From NCBI RefSeq assembly GCF_025950095.1, contig NZ_JAPDDR010000021.1, positions 1 to 50,582 of the forward strand: DNA of 50,582 bases, written 5' to 3'. Source of the DNA: Luteolibacter rhizosphaerae (GTDB lineage: Bacteria; Verrucomicrobiota; Verrucomicrobiia; Verrucomicrobiales; Akkermansiaceae). A program made the translations under genes and the position numbers. The notes under the pieces are model-generated. The model had not been told where the DNA came from. It was given only the letters and a program-made list of their open reading frames with translations, and made no database searches. Positions 33,431 through 41,818 of the stretch are shown piece after piece; within the stretch, counting starts at the first letter, position 1; each line of letters starts with the position of its first letter.

Positions 33431-34441
33431 TCAGCGCTTCTTCAGCTTTGTCACGCGGCCGGAGGCGTTCCAGTCCTGCACGTAGAGGTTTCCCTCTTTG
33501 TCGAAGGACAGGCCGTGCGGCGCGGTGAAAATTCCGGTCTTCATCTGATCCAGAGGCACGCCGAAGTTTGCCCATTGGCTTTTGTCCGGGTTGTCTCCGA
33601 GGAAGGCGGCGGGCTTGCCATTCTTGTCGAGGATCGTCACGCGAGCCTCCAATTCGGCCACTGCACAGGCATCACCGAGGATCGAGATCGTGCAGGGGCG
33701 ACGCAGATCCGTGGCGTGAACCCCGATCCAGTTTCCCTCCAGATCGAAATGAACAAGGCGGCGGTTCTCGCGGTCGCAGACCAGCAGCCGCGGCTCGCCG
33801 AAGCGCGTGTCGAGCGCCATGCCGTGGCTACAGCTCGTTTGGCCGTCGCCATTGCCCTTCCCGCCGAAGCTCTTGATGTGCTTACCCTCGGCATCGAACT
33901 TGTGGATGAACTGCTCGCCGTAGCCCATTGAGCAAAAGATCTCGCCCTTCGGCCCCACGGTCACCGCTGTCAGGCCTTTCCAGCCGCCCTGCACCTCACC
34001 CGCCGTCGCTTGGGAAATCTCCAGCAGCACCTTGCCATTGGTGTCGATCTTGCAAACGCGGAGCGGCTTCGGGCCACCAAGCTGGGCACCGTAGAGTACG
34101 GTTTTGCCCTTTTCCTCTCGCACCGCCATGGCGTGGAAGCCTTGGCACTCCGGCGCGATCGTCTCCTTCAGCTTGCCGTCCGGCTTGTAGACCAAGATCC
34201 CGTGAGGGGCGTCGGTGGAGACGTAAATGAGCCCCGTCTTCTCATCGATCACCACGCCGCCGTGGGTCGGGCCCAGGTTCTTGCCGTCCGGCAGTTCGCC
34301 CCAGTGCGGCACGGCTTCATATTGCCACGCACCGTTGCCGGTCAGCACGGCGGTTTCCACTTCCGCGCCCGGCTTCGTGCCGTGATCGGGGTGGGCGAGG
34401 GCGAGGGAGGGGAGCAAGAGGAGCAAGGCCGTGGATTTCAT
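33431..34441 (-). CDS. exported NHL/SMP-30-like six-bladed beta-propeller protein
   Basis: The ATG at 34441 ('MKSTALLLLLPSLALAHPDH') gives 336 residues with a signal peptide. The body is a series of NHL-like blades: 'HGGVVIDEKTGLIYVSTDAP', 'GLTAVTVGPKGEIFCSMGYG', 'QFIHKFDAEGKHIKSFGGKG', 'CSHGMALDTRFGEPRLLVCD' and 'APHGLSFDKEGNLYVQDWNA'. Several 'HG' and 'H' positions at blade edges recall the metal-binding propellers related to peptidyl-alpha-hydroxyglycine lyase and SMP-30, but a reaction cannot be named. It acts outside the cytoplasm. It is divergent from the RDD gene. Confidence 0.85.
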   Translation of the reverse strand: MKSTALLLLLPSLALAHPDHGTKPGAEVETAVLTGNGAWQYEAVPHWGELPDGKNLGPTHGGVVIDEKTGLIYVSTDAPHGILVYKPDGKLKETIAPECQGFHAMAVREEKGKTVLYGAQLGGPKPLRVCKIDTNGKVLLEISQATAGEVQGGWKGLTAVTVGPKGEIFCSMGYGEQFIHKFDAEGKHIKSFGGKGNGDGQTSCSHGMALDTRFGEPRLLVCDRENRRLVHFDLEGNWIGVHATDLRRPCTISILGDACAVAELEARVTILDKNGKPAAFLGDNPDKSQWANFGVPLDQMKTGIFTAPHGLSFDKEGNLYVQDWNASGRVTKLKKR

Positions 34442-34509
34442 CGGCCCCACTCAAGCGAAGTCGCCCGATTTGGCAATGCCCCGATGATTCCCGGATCGCG
34501 CCAAAATGG

Positions 34510-35040
34510 GTGACTCCGCGCCCGGTCTTTACCGGGATCCCCGCTCCGGGTTATACGCGCCGCCCGGAAGATCTCGTGAACCAGCTCCCTGACACACTGC
34601 CTCCCTTCGACCTCAGCCCGAAATGGCAGAGGGCGGTCCATTGGATGGTGGATGGCTTCATTTCCGGCCTGCTCGTCCACTTCTTCTGCCTGCAGCTACT
34701 GAGTCTGCCCATGCCTGCACTCCTTGATCCTGTCGTGGAGTGGCTCGAGTCGGCCAAGCAGAGTCGGGTCAGACTGCTCCTCATATTTCTCTACTATCTC
34801 GTCCTCGAAGTAGGCTGCGGCACCACGCCCGGGAAACTTCTTACGGGCTCCAAGGTGATCGATATCCACGGCGGGCACCCGACGCGGATGCAGTTCCTCC
34901 TGCGCACCCTCTGCCGATTCATTCCCTTCGAGCCCTTCTCCTTCTTGGATCGGGATGGCAAGGGCTGGCACGATTCATTTACGAAGACCTACGTCGTGCG
35001 GGCTTCCTCGGTTCGCGGGTCTTCCGCGAATGCCGCATGA
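34510..35040 (+). CDS. RDD family membrane protein
   Basis: 176 residues from a GTG at 34510; a second GTG at 34576 ('VNQLPDTLPPFDL') would remove a Pro-rich 22-residue N-terminus and is an alternative start. Helices: 'MVDGFISGLLVHFFCLQLLS' and 'SRVRLLLIFLYYLVLEVGCG'. The RDD core is 'TTPGKLLTGSKVIDIHGGHP', 'TRMQFLLRTLCRFIPFEPFS' and 'GWHDSFTKTYVV'. RDD proteins are small inner-membrane proteins of mostly unknown role; one group has Na+/H+ antiport activity. It is convergent with the exporter operon, ending eight bases before it. Confidence 0.85.
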   Translation: MTPRPVFTGIPAPGYTRRPEDLVNQLPDTLPPFDLSPKWQRAVHWMVDGFISGLLVHFFCLQLLSLPMPALLDPVVEWLESAKQSRVRLLLIFLYYLVLEVGCGTTPGKLLTGSKVIDIHGGHPTRMQFLLRTLCRFIPFEPFSFLDRDGKGWHDSFTKTYVVRASSVRGSSANAA

Positions 35041-35047
35041 TGCGGGC

Positions 35048-36160
35048 TTAGCCCGTCTTCCTCCGGAACATCGCCGAGGCACAACCGATCGTCACCGCGC
35101 TGATCCCCGCCAAGGGGATCACGAGGGAAATGACCCGGTCCGCCGAGGCGTCTTTCATGAAGATCTCCTTCACGATTTCCACGAAGTGCCGCACCGGATT
35201 CGGCCAATTCAGGATCTGGAGCCAGCCCGGCTGGTTCTCCACCGGGGAGGCGAAGCCGGAGAGCATCATCGCCGGCATCATGAAGGAGAAGGCCCCGAGG
35301 AATGCCTGCTGCTGCGTGTTGCAGATGGAGGAGATCAGCAGCCCCACTCCCACCAGTGAGAGCGCGTAGAAGAACATCCCCAGATACAGCAGCCCCAGGT
35401 TTCCGCGGAAGGGCACATCGTAGATGAAGATTGCCGCCAGCAGGATCAGCGTGGCTTGGAAGAAGGCGATCAGGATCGCGGGCACGCCTTTCCCGATCAT
35501 CACCATCTCCGGTGTAAGCGGGGAGACCATGAGTTGGTCGAAGGTGCCCTGTTCACGTTCCCGGGCCACGGATAGGGCCGTCAGGATCAGCGCCCCGATG
35601 GTCGTGATGATCGCCACGAGGTTCGGTAGCAGGAAGTTTTTGAAGTCCAGGTTCGGGTTATACCAATAGCGGACAATCGTCTCCGAGGGCATCGCCCGGC
35701 CCGCATCCGCGGCCCGTTCCTTCATGTAGTTCTCGGCGATCCCTTGCAGATAGCTGAAGGCGATCTGCGCTCCGTTTGAGCGCCGGCCATCCAGTAGCAC
35801 CTGCACCGGCCCGGTTTCACCCGCCGCGATCTTCCGCGAGAAATCCTCGGGAATGCTCACCGCCAGCATCGCCTTCCGGGACTCGATTGAATCCGCCAGC
35901 GCCTCCTGCGAGTGGATCGGGATCACCTCGGTGAAAGCCTCGCTCTGCGCGAAGCGCTGCACGAGTTCGTTCGAGGCCTCGCCGGTGTCGCGGTTGTAGA
36001 TCGCGATCGATGCGTTCTTCACCTCCAGCGTCGCCGCATTCGGGAAGAGCAGGGTCTGCAGGATCACCGGCATGATCAGCAGCGCCCGGCTCGAAGGGTT
36101 TCCCACGATCGACTGCAGCTCCTTGATCACGAGCGCCCGGATGCGATGGAAGAAGTTCAT
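35048..36160 (-). CDS. ABC-2 type permease (YbhR-like), last gene of exporter operon
   Basis: 370 residues. N-terminal helix 'SSRALLIMPVILQTLLFPNA', a large periplasmic domain of about 150 residues ('IAIYNRDTGEASNELVQRFA', 'VQVLLDGRRSNGAQIAFSYL'), then five membrane helices with the ABC-2 motif 'EREQGTFDQLMVSPLTPEM'. It pairs with the permease encoded just upstream (nine-base gap) and with the double-ATPase protein. The gene order regulator, membrane-fusion protein, double ATPase, permease, permease matches E. coli cecR-ybhG-ybhF-ybhS-ybhR, an efflux system linked to cationic drugs and sodium. By position this is the YbhR equivalent. Confidence 0.92.
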   Translation of the reverse strand: MNFFHRIRALVIKELQSIVGNPSSRALLIMPVILQTLLFPNAATLEVKNASIAIYNRDTGEASNELVQRFAQSEAFTEVIPIHSQEALADSIESRKAMLAVSIPEDFSRKIAAGETGPVQVLLDGRRSNGAQIAFSYLQGIAENYMKERAADAGRAMPSETIVRYWYNPNLDFKNFLLPNLVAIITTIGALILTALSVAREREQGTFDQLMVSPLTPEMVMIGKGVPAILIAFFQATLILLAAIFIYDVPFRGNLGLLYLGMFFYALSLVGVGLLISSICNTQQQAFLGAFSFMMPAMMLSGFASPVENQPGWLQILNWPNPVRHFVEIVKEIFMKDASADRVISLVIPLAGISAVTIGCASAMFRRKTG

Positions 36161-36169
36161 GGTCTCAGG

Positions 36170-37297
36170 TCATTCCATACGGCGTTTCGTCAGACGCGCC
36201 GTCAGCCCCAGGAAAAATGCCGCGGAGGCCATCAGGAACAGGATGTCCGGCAGCAGCACCTTCCACGGTGTGCCCACTTGGAAAATCGTCTGGATAGCCG
36301 AGACGAAGTAGCGCGCCGGGATCAGGTGGGTCACCCCGCGCAGGAATGCCGGCATGCTCGAAATCTCATAGATGAAGCCCGAGAGCATCATCGCCGGCAG
36401 GAAGGCCGCATTCAGGGCCGCCTGCGCCGCGTTGAACTGGTTCTTCGTCCCGGTGGAAATCGCCAGGCCGATGCCGAGCACACTCAGCAGGAAAAAGCTG
36501 CCGGTGATGAACAGGGCCACCGGGCCGCCGCGGAAAGGCACATGCAGCAGGAAGCGCGTGGCCAGCACGCACATCGCCAGCGAGACCATCCCGAGCACGT
36601 AGTAGGGGATGATCTTGCTCAGCAGCAGCTCCGCCCGGGTGATGGGGGAGGCGAGCAGCGCCTCCATCGTGCCGCGCTCCCATTCCCGCGCCACTACCAG
36701 CGAGGTCAGCAGTGCGCCAATCACCGTCATGATCACCGTGATCGATCCCGGGATCAGGAAATTCCGGCTCTCCGCCGAAGGGTTGTACCAGTAACGCGGC
36801 TCCAGCGAGATCTCCCGCTTCATCTCCTCACCGCGGTCCTCCGCCCGCTGCATCATCCAGATCTGCCACACGCCGTTGATGTGCGCGCTCACGAACTGCG
36901 CCGTGTTCGGCTCCGAGCCATCCGCCACTACTTGCAAGGGCGCCGTGTCGGAGGACTGTTTCATCCGCCGCGAGAAATCCTCCGGGATAATCACGAAGCC
37001 ACGGATCTTCGAGTTCGTGATGTCCACTTCCATCGTCTTCCGGTCCTCGTAGCGCCGGATGTCCATCGAGGGCGTGCCCTGCAACGCCTTCGCAAATCCG
37101 TCGGACTCCGTCCCGGTCGCCTCGTTTAGAAGCCCGATCCTCAGCCGCGGTGTGTCCAAGTTGATCCCGTAGCCGAAGACGAAGATCAGCACCAGCGGCA
37201 GCACGAAGGCGATCAGGTTGCTGCTGGGATCCCGGAAGATCTGCAGCGTCTCCTTCCAGCACAGCGCCTTCAGACGTCGCAGCGAGAGATGCTTCAC
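36170..37297 (-). CDS. ABC-2 type permease (YbhS-like)
   Basis: 375 residues with the same plan as its neighbour: an N-terminal helix ('SNLIAFVLPLVLIFVFGYGI'), a periplasmic domain ('LRIGLLNEATGTESDGFAKA', 'PLQVVADGSEPNTAQFVSAH') and a C-terminal block of helices with 'EWERGTMEALLASPITRAEL' and 'GVTHLIPARYFVSAIQTIFQ'. Its ATG overlaps the stop of the ATPase gene by four bases (ATGA). It forms a heterodimeric channel with the next gene product; export substrates cannot be read from sequence. Confidence 0.92.
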   Translation of the reverse strand: MKHLSLRRLKALCWKETLQIFRDPSSNLIAFVLPLVLIFVFGYGINLDTPRLRIGLLNEATGTESDGFAKALQGTPSMDIRRYEDRKTMEVDITNSKIRGFVIIPEDFSRRMKQSSDTAPLQVVADGSEPNTAQFVSAHINGVWQIWMMQRAEDRGEEMKREISLEPRYWYNPSAESRNFLIPGSITVIMTVIGALLTSLVVAREWERGTMEALLASPITRAELLLSKIIPYYVLGMVSLAMCVLATRFLLHVPFRGGPVALFITGSFFLLSVLGIGLAISTGTKNQFNAAQAALNAAFLPAMMLSGFIYEISSMPAFLRGVTHLIPARYFVSAIQTIFQVGTPWKVLLPDILFLMASAAFFLGLTARLTKRRME

Positions 37298-39033
37298 CTC
37301 GGCTCCTCCTTCCCCGTCACCAGTTCGATAAAGGCATCCTCCATCGTCGGATCTGGATCCTCCTTTGTCGCCACGCTCTCCTTCAGTTCGTCCGGTGTCC
37401 CGTTCGCAATCAGCTTGCCACGGTAGACCAGACCGATCCGGTCGCAGTACTCCGCTTCGTCCATGAAATGTGTTGTGACCATCACGGTCACGCCGCGACC
37501 CACCAGCCCGTTGATGTGCGTCCAGAACTCGCGCCGGGTCACCGGGTCCACGCCCGAGGTCGGCTCATCCAGGAAAAGGATATCCGGCTCGTGCATCACC
37601 GAGCAGGCCAGCGCCAGGCGCTGCTTGTAGCCCAGCGAGAGCGAATCCGTCTTTGCATTCAGAAAGGGTTTCAGGTGGAAGATCTCCGCCATCTCCCCGG
37701 TCTTTTCCTTCTGCTTCCGACCCTGCAGCCCGTAGATCCCTGAGAAGAACTCCAAGTTTTGTGCCACGGTCAGGTTCCCGTAGAGTGAGAACTTTTGCGC
37801 CATGTAGCCCAGCCGCTGCCGCGCCTCGCTCGCGCTGTGGCGCAGGTCCAGATCCACCACCTTCGCCGTGCCCTGCGTCGGCGTCAGCAGTCCGCACATC
37901 ATCTTGAAGGTTGTCGATTTTCCCGCGCCGTTCGGGCCCAGCAGCCCGTAGATCTCGCCGCGTGTCACCTGGAAACTCACGTCGTCGGTCGCCTTGAAAT
38001 CGCCGAACTGCTTCGTCAGGTGTGACGCCTCGATCACCACCTTCCCGTCTTGGGCGATCTCGTGTGTGTGCTGCGCCAGCACGGAATCGCCCGGAGGTCC
38101 GCCACCCAGAAGGTCGATGAAAGCGTCCTCGAAGCGTGGCTTCACCTCCACCCACTCGGCGCTCTCCTCCGCGCCGATCTCCTTCGGATCGAAGCGTCCT
38201 GCATCCTTCCTCAAGGTCAGCCGCAAGCTGTGTCCTTGGATCGTCCCGTCGCTCACCTCCGGGCGCGAGAGCGCCTTCGTCAACAGGCTGCGCTTCTTCT
38301 CGCCGGGTTCGCGCAGTTGGTATACCCGCCCTTCCAGTGGCTTCGCGATCTCCGCCGGCGTGCCGCTGAAGAGCAGCTTGCCCTCATTCAGCACCACCGT
38401 TGTCCCGCACAGCTCGGCCTCATCGAGGTAGGCCGTGCTCCATACCACCGCGATTCCTTGGTTCACCAGATCCTCCACCATTCCCCACAGCTCGCGCCGT
38501 GAGATCGGGTCGACCCCCACGCCCGGTTCATCCAAGAGAAGCAGCCTGGGCTTTCCCAGTAGCGCACAGGCTAAGCCAAGCTTCTGCTTCATGCCGCCTG
38601 AAAGTTTCCCGGCGAAGCGCCCGGTGAAGCGCTTCAAATCGGTGAAGCTCAGGAGCCGCTCGAAGGACTCCTCTCGCTCCTGCCCTGTCACATGCCGCAG
38701 ATCCGCCTGCAGCGTCAGGTTCTCCAGCACCGTCAGATCCTCATACAGGCCGAACTTCTGCGGCATGTAGCCCACATCGCCCCGGATCGCCGCGGCATCG
38801 ACGATCGGGTCTTTCCCCAGCGTCCGGATCGTCCCCCGGTTCGGTTCCATCAGCCCTGCGATCAAGCGCAGCAGCGTCGTCTTCCCCGCGCCATCCGGCC
38901 CGACCAATCCCGTGATCAGGCCCTTCCGCACCTCGCCCGAAACCTCATCCAGCGCCGGCGACTCCATCCCCTTGAAGGTCTTCGTCACCCCCTCGAAGCG
39001 GATTACCACCTCGTCTGTCGGATTCTCCTGCAT
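37294..39033 (-). CDS. ABC transporter with two fused ATP-binding domains (YbhF-like)
   Basis: 579 residues from the ATG at 39033; a GTG at 39045 is possible. Domain 1: Walker A 'GPDGAGKTTLLRLI', signature 'LSGGMKQKLGLACALL', Walker B 'RLLLLDEPGVGVD'. Domain 2: Walker A 'GPNGAGKSTTFKMM', signature 'LSLGYKQRLALACSVM', Walker B 'DILFLDEPTSGVD'. Both domains look active. Such fused ATPases drive two ABC-2 permeases, here the next two genes. A short repeat (39041-39061) sits on the junction with the HlyD gene and supplies that gene's last codons. Confidence 0.94.
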   Translation of the reverse strand: MQENPTDEVVIRFEGVTKTFKGMESPALDEVSGEVRKGLITGLVGPDGAGKTTLLRLIAGLMEPNRGTIRTLGKDPIVDAAAIRGDVGYMPQKFGLYEDLTVLENLTLQADLRHVTGQEREESFERLLSFTDLKRFTGRFAGKLSGGMKQKLGLACALLGKPRLLLLDEPGVGVDPISRRELWGMVEDLVNQGIAVVWSTAYLDEAELCGTTVVLNEGKLLFSGTPAEIAKPLEGRVYQLREPGEKKRSLLTKALSRPEVSDGTIQGHSLRLTLRKDAGRFDPKEIGAEESAEWVEVKPRFEDAFIDLLGGGPPGDSVLAQHTHEIAQDGKVVIEASHLTKQFGDFKATDDVSFQVTRGEIYGLLGPNGAGKSTTFKMMCGLLTPTQGTAKVVDLDLRHSASEARQRLGYMAQKFSLYGNLTVAQNLEFFSGIYGLQGRKQKEKTGEMAEIFHLKPFLNAKTDSLSLGYKQRLALACSVMHEPDILFLDEPTSGVDPVTRREFWTHINGLVGRGVTVMVTTHFMDEAEYCDRIGLVYRGKLIANGTPDELKESVATKEDPDPTMEDAFIELVTGKEEPR

Positions 39034-39040
39034 CGCACGG

Positions 39041-39061
39041 ATCACTGATCACTCGGCACTT
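39041..39061. repeat. short dispersed repeat at the HlyD/ATPase gene junction
   Basis: ATCACTGATCACTCGGCACTT, almost the same as 43385-43405. On the minus strand it encodes the last residues (Ser-Ala-Glu) and stop of the HlyD gene and the bases before the ATPase start. Confidence 0.6.
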
Positions 39062-40113
39062 CTCTGCACCCGCACCGGCATCCCCTGCCTCAGCGAGCCG
39101 TCCGAGTCATCCACCACCACCCGCATGCGATAGACTAGCGAGGTCCGCAGCTCCTGGGTCTCCACCGTCTTCGGCGTGAACTCGGCGCGTGGAGAAACGA
39201 AGCCGACCGTACCGTGGAAGGGCTGGTCCGGGCGTCCGTCCGTGAGCACCTCCACCTTCGTCCCCGGCGGGAACTTGCCTAGCTCGGGTTCGTGAACGTA
39301 AGCCCTTACCCATACCGGATCCTCCAGCGAGAGCGAGAGCACCGTGGGCCCGGCTTGCACGATAGCGCCGGGTTCTTGCGCCCGGGTGATGACGATGCCG
39401 TCCGAAGGACTCTTCAGTTCGGTGTCCTGTAGCTTGATTTCTGCCGTTTTCACGGCTGCTTCCGCCCTCACCACCGCGGCCTCCGCTGCACCTGCTGCCG
39501 CCTGCGCGGCTCCCACACCTGCTTCGGCTGCCGCCACCTCTTCCACCCGGAATCCCGATTCGAGCTGCTTCAAGCTGGCCTCGGCCACCTTCATCCGTTG
39601 CTCCGCTTCATGATAGGCCGCCTCCGCGTTCTCGAAGTTCTGGCGCGAGACACCGTTCGTCTTTACCAGCGTGGATTGCCGTTGGTAGGCGCGTTCGGAG
39701 TTCTCCATCGTCACCTTTGCTTGGGCCAGACTGGCGCGCGCCTGCTCCACTTCTTCGGTGCGATATCCCGCGCGCTTGAGATCGGCATCGGCCTTTGCTT
39801 GGACCAAACTGGCCTTCGCTTGTTCGAGCGAGGCCACCGCCTGCAGGTGTGTGGCCTTCGCTTGGTCGAGCTCGCGCTGGTAGGGTTCGGCATCGATCCG
39901 CGCCAGCAGCTCGCCCGCCTTCACCGCATCGCCCTCGTCCTTCAGCACCTCCGCGATCCGGCCGGAGACTCGGAATCCCAGGTCGACCCCGCGGATGTCC
40001 ACGTTCCCGTGCAGCACCAGTGCGTCTTCTTCGTTACGGTACTTCCCGTAGAAGTACCACCCGCCCGCAGCTAGCACGCCGAGCAACAGGATCACCGGTA
40101 TGGCTTTTTTCAT
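39049..40113 (-). CDS. HlyD-family membrane fusion protein (YbhG-like)
   Basis: The ATG at 40113 overlaps the TetR stop by four bases (ATGA) and gives 354 residues; an ATG at 40131 would start inside the TetR gene. Order: one membrane anchor ('MKKAIPVILLLGVLAAGGWY'), a biotinyl-lipoyl half ('LHGNVDIRGVDLGFRVSGRI'), a long alpha hairpin rich in Ala, Glu and Gln (about residues 75-225), and the second lipoyl half and beta-barrel ('DGIVITRAQEPGAIVQAGPT', 'WVRAYVHEPELGKFPPGTKV'). It would bridge the ABC permeases to an outer-membrane channel; no TolC-like gene is in the operon. Its stop codon lies in a dispersed short repeat. Confidence 0.93.
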   Translation of the reverse strand: MKKAIPVILLLGVLAAGGWYFYGKYRNEEDALVLHGNVDIRGVDLGFRVSGRIAEVLKDEGDAVKAGELLARIDAEPYQRELDQAKATHLQAVASLEQAKASLVQAKADADLKRAGYRTEEVEQARASLAQAKVTMENSERAYQRQSTLVKTNGVSRQNFENAEAAYHEAEQRMKVAEASLKQLESGFRVEEVAAAEAGVGAAQAAAGAAEAAVVRAEAAVKTAEIKLQDTELKSPSDGIVITRAQEPGAIVQAGPTVLSLSLEDPVWVRAYVHEPELGKFPPGTKVEVLTDGRPDQPFHGTVGFVSPRAEFTPKTVETQELRTSLVYRMRVVVDDSDGSLRQGMPVRVQRSAE

Positions 40114-40802
40114 CGTTCGCTTCCTTTCCATGCGAGTCCGCCGCAGATCAGATCCACGTGCTCGTCCAGGAGCTCCGCGATCATGACCTTGTGGGCCGCT
40201 TGTAGTTTCTTCACTCCCAGCCGCCGCAGGATCGTCGCCCGCGCCAGAGTGAATGCCAGGACCTGCCCGAACATCGCGTGGGTCCGCAGGATCAGCTTGG
40301 TCGAGGTGGGATCTTCACCGGTGGTGATTCCCACCGTCCGCGTGAAAAGCTCGTGCATCGGCTTGAGGGTCTTCTGGTAGAGCAGCTCGAAGTTCTCGCT
40401 CGGCGCCGCCTGCTCGCGCAGCATCACCAGCCGGATCTTCTCGAATTCGCTCCCCTCGAGTTGCTCGCCCAGCAGGGTCCGCAGCATCCGCTTGATGATG
40501 CTCTGTGCGGTCGCCACGTCCGGCTCGCCACTTGCCAGTAATTCCCGCGACTCCGCCGCGACCTCGGAAAACACGCCGCGCAAATGCTCGCCGATTCCCT
40601 CCAGCACCGCCGCATAAAGCCGCTCCTTGCTGCCGAAGTAGTAGCCGATCGCTGCCACGTTCTGCTCCGCCTCGTCCGCGATCTCCCGCACCGAGGCATT
40701 CTCGTAGCCTTTCTCCCCGAACTTCTTCAGCGCGGCCAGCAATAGCCTGCGCCGGGCTTGCTCGCCCTTGTTCGGACTCGTCGGAAACAGTTCCCGCTGC
40801 AC
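40110..40802 (-). CDS. TetR-family regulator (CecR-like)
   Basis: 230 residues from a GTG at 40802. The DNA-binding part is 'EQARRRLLLAALKKFGEKGY' and 'ENASVREIADEAEQNVAAIG', continuing 'YYFGSKERLYAAVLEGI'. The C-terminal ligand domain ('IIKRMLRTLLGEQLEGSEFE', 'KTLKPMHELFTRTVGI') is of the kind found in CecR (YbiH), which controls the ybhGFSR exporter in E. coli. First gene of the operon, with HlyD overlapping its stop, so it probably represses its own transcript. A promoter-like sequence ends almost at the GTG (see 40808-40836). Confidence 0.92.
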   Translation of the reverse strand: MQRELFPTSPNKGEQARRRLLLAALKKFGEKGYENASVREIADEAEQNVAAIGYYFGSKERLYAAVLEGIGEHLRGVFSEVAAESRELLASGEPDVATAQSIIKRMLRTLLGEQLEGSEFEKIRLVMLREQAAPSENFELLYQKTLKPMHELFTRTVGITTGEDPTSTKLILRTHAMFGQVLAFTLARATILRRLGVKKLQAAHKVMIAELLDEHVDLICGGLAWKGSER

Positions 40803-40807
40803 GCCAG

Positions 40808-40836
40808 AAAATTGGACGATCGTATGAAAATGTCAA
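40808..40836 (-). promoter_or_regulatory. possible promoter of the exporter operon
   Basis: On the minus strand TTGACA lies at 40836-40831 and, after 17 bases, AATTTT at 40813-40808. Transcription would begin near 40801, right at the GTG start, suggesting a leaderless mRNA. The -10 match is weak. The AT-rich stretch around it includes ACGATCGT (40816-40823), a short palindrome that could be part of a TetR operator. Confidence 0.45.
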
Positions 40837-40912
40837 ACGAATGTATAATTGCTTGCTGCCGTCACGCCGAAACGACCGCCCCGCGAGAGGCGATCGCTGG
40901 ATTCGTTGGATG

Positions 40913-41122
40913 TTAGGCCAGAGCCTCACCGGAAGCCCGGATACGGCTCATCAAGACGTCGATCTCTTTGTCTTCAAGAGGCTCCACCCTTCCGGACCAA
41001 TCGGCGATTGCGGTGATCCGGGGTGACACCCACCGATACATTTCGGGATTTCCGTATCCGGATTCCCGGTAAAGCTGCAGGGCAGCCAGTATGGTAGCGA
41101 TTTCGGGCAGACTTAGCTTCAT
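40913..41122 (-). CDS. small conserved-looking hypothetical protein
   Basis: 69 residues, starting 'MKLSLPEIATILAALQLYRE' and ending 'DKEIDVLMSRIRASGEALA'. The layout, a helix with 'ILAALQLYRESGYGNP', a middle that contains 'ITAIADWSGRVEPL', and a closing helix, resembles short cytoplasmic proteins I have seen in verrucomicrobial genomes and phages, but no function is known. It is upstream of and divergent in role from the exporter operon, with about 110 bases between. Codon use looks coding. Confidence 0.65.
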   Translation of the reverse strand: MKLSLPEIATILAALQLYRESGYGNPEMYRWVSPRITAIADWSGRVEPLEDKEIDVLMSRIRASGEALA

Positions 41123-41340
41123 TCGTTAGGGCATATGCTGGATTTGGGTTTGTCCTTTTTGTCTTCGGTGTCGGGCTTAAGGCCCGGCTCTCTTTATCGG
41201 AGAATGTGCCAAAGCCGCAAAAACAGCCATTATCAGTGACTTGTGGTGTCTACCTATTCTTGCTCTGTGATTGTCAAGTTGCAGAATCTGCACATTTTTA
41301 CGGGTCATGTTGCATTGTGCGCCTTGACCTGCGCCCCAAG

Positions 41341-41385
41341 GCTTACGGCGAGAAAGGAATCAAGAATGACGTCCGCACTTGGTGA
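41341..41385 (+). pseudogene. C-terminal relic of a pseudopilin-like gene (copy A)
   Basis: In one frame this stretch reads 'AYGEKGIKNDVRTW' and then stops. It matches the C-terminal pattern of the pseudopilins at 42373 ('KDGQLGGKDDIQTW') and 46512 ('ADGKVGGGDDIQTW'). Upstream in the same frame the sequence lacks the family core, so only the end of the gene survives. It is the first unit of a decayed tandem array. Confidence 0.55.
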
Positions 41386-41431
41386 TCAGGATTGGGTCGG
41401 CTCACATCTCCCGCATCCTACGTTTGGTCGC

Positions 41432-41768
41432 ATGAAGAAACGCTCCTCCACTCCATGGGCTTGCCTATTGGGGGGCCTCCTCTTCGTCGTCCTTCTCTCG
41501 ATGTGGACCTTCGGATCTTGTTGTGGCATGTCGATGTCCAGATCCAAGAGGCTCATGACTGCCAACGATGCGCGGTCTCTCGAGCAAGAAAGGCACCGCG
41601 GATGACGTCCTCACTTGGGAAGGTGGCTTCGCTTCGGATCGGAGAACGCTTAAGTGGTCGCTGCTAGTCGGAGCACTGCTCGCTCTGGGTTTGACAGGAT
41701 GGTGGCTGTCCTCGTGCTTCCGGCGGTGGAAGACTCCACCGGTTCCCCGCAATGGAGTGGCAAGTTGA
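41432..41768 (+). pseudogene. pseudopilin-like gene relics with internal deletion (copies B and C)
   Basis: From the ATG at 41432 a membrane helix ('WACLLGGLLFVVLLSMWTF') leads to 'TANDARSLEQ', the family's 'NDARALKQ' core. The frame then breaks, and at 41583 another frame reads 'SKKGTADDVLTW', the family C-terminus. About 130 codons that should lie between are missing. The second frame runs on without a stop into a new membrane helix ('WSLLVGALLALGLTGWWLSS') and ends at 41768, as if a third copy had been truncated after its helix. Nearly identical 17-base ends (atgacgtccNcacttgg at 41366 and 41602) support descent from tandem copies. Confidence 0.6.
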
Positions 41769-41818
41769 AGTCGAATCCGGGCTTGGTGTTGGCTGACGAT
41801 CCCTCCAGCCTATGGACG

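Noticed and set aside
35912..37129. 405-codon frame opposite the two ABC-2 permease genes
   Set aside because: Arg/His/Gln-rich antisense product that crosses the border between two real genes.
41172..41186. CGGGC/GCCCG hairpin as a terminator
   Set aside because: The stem is only five bases, no T-run follows, and no gene ends nearby on either strand.
41243..41431. N-terminal part of a frame beginning at 41243 as a gene
   Set aside because: The sequence before 41432 has no coding character in that frame and overlaps the relic C-terminus of a pseudopilin in another frame.
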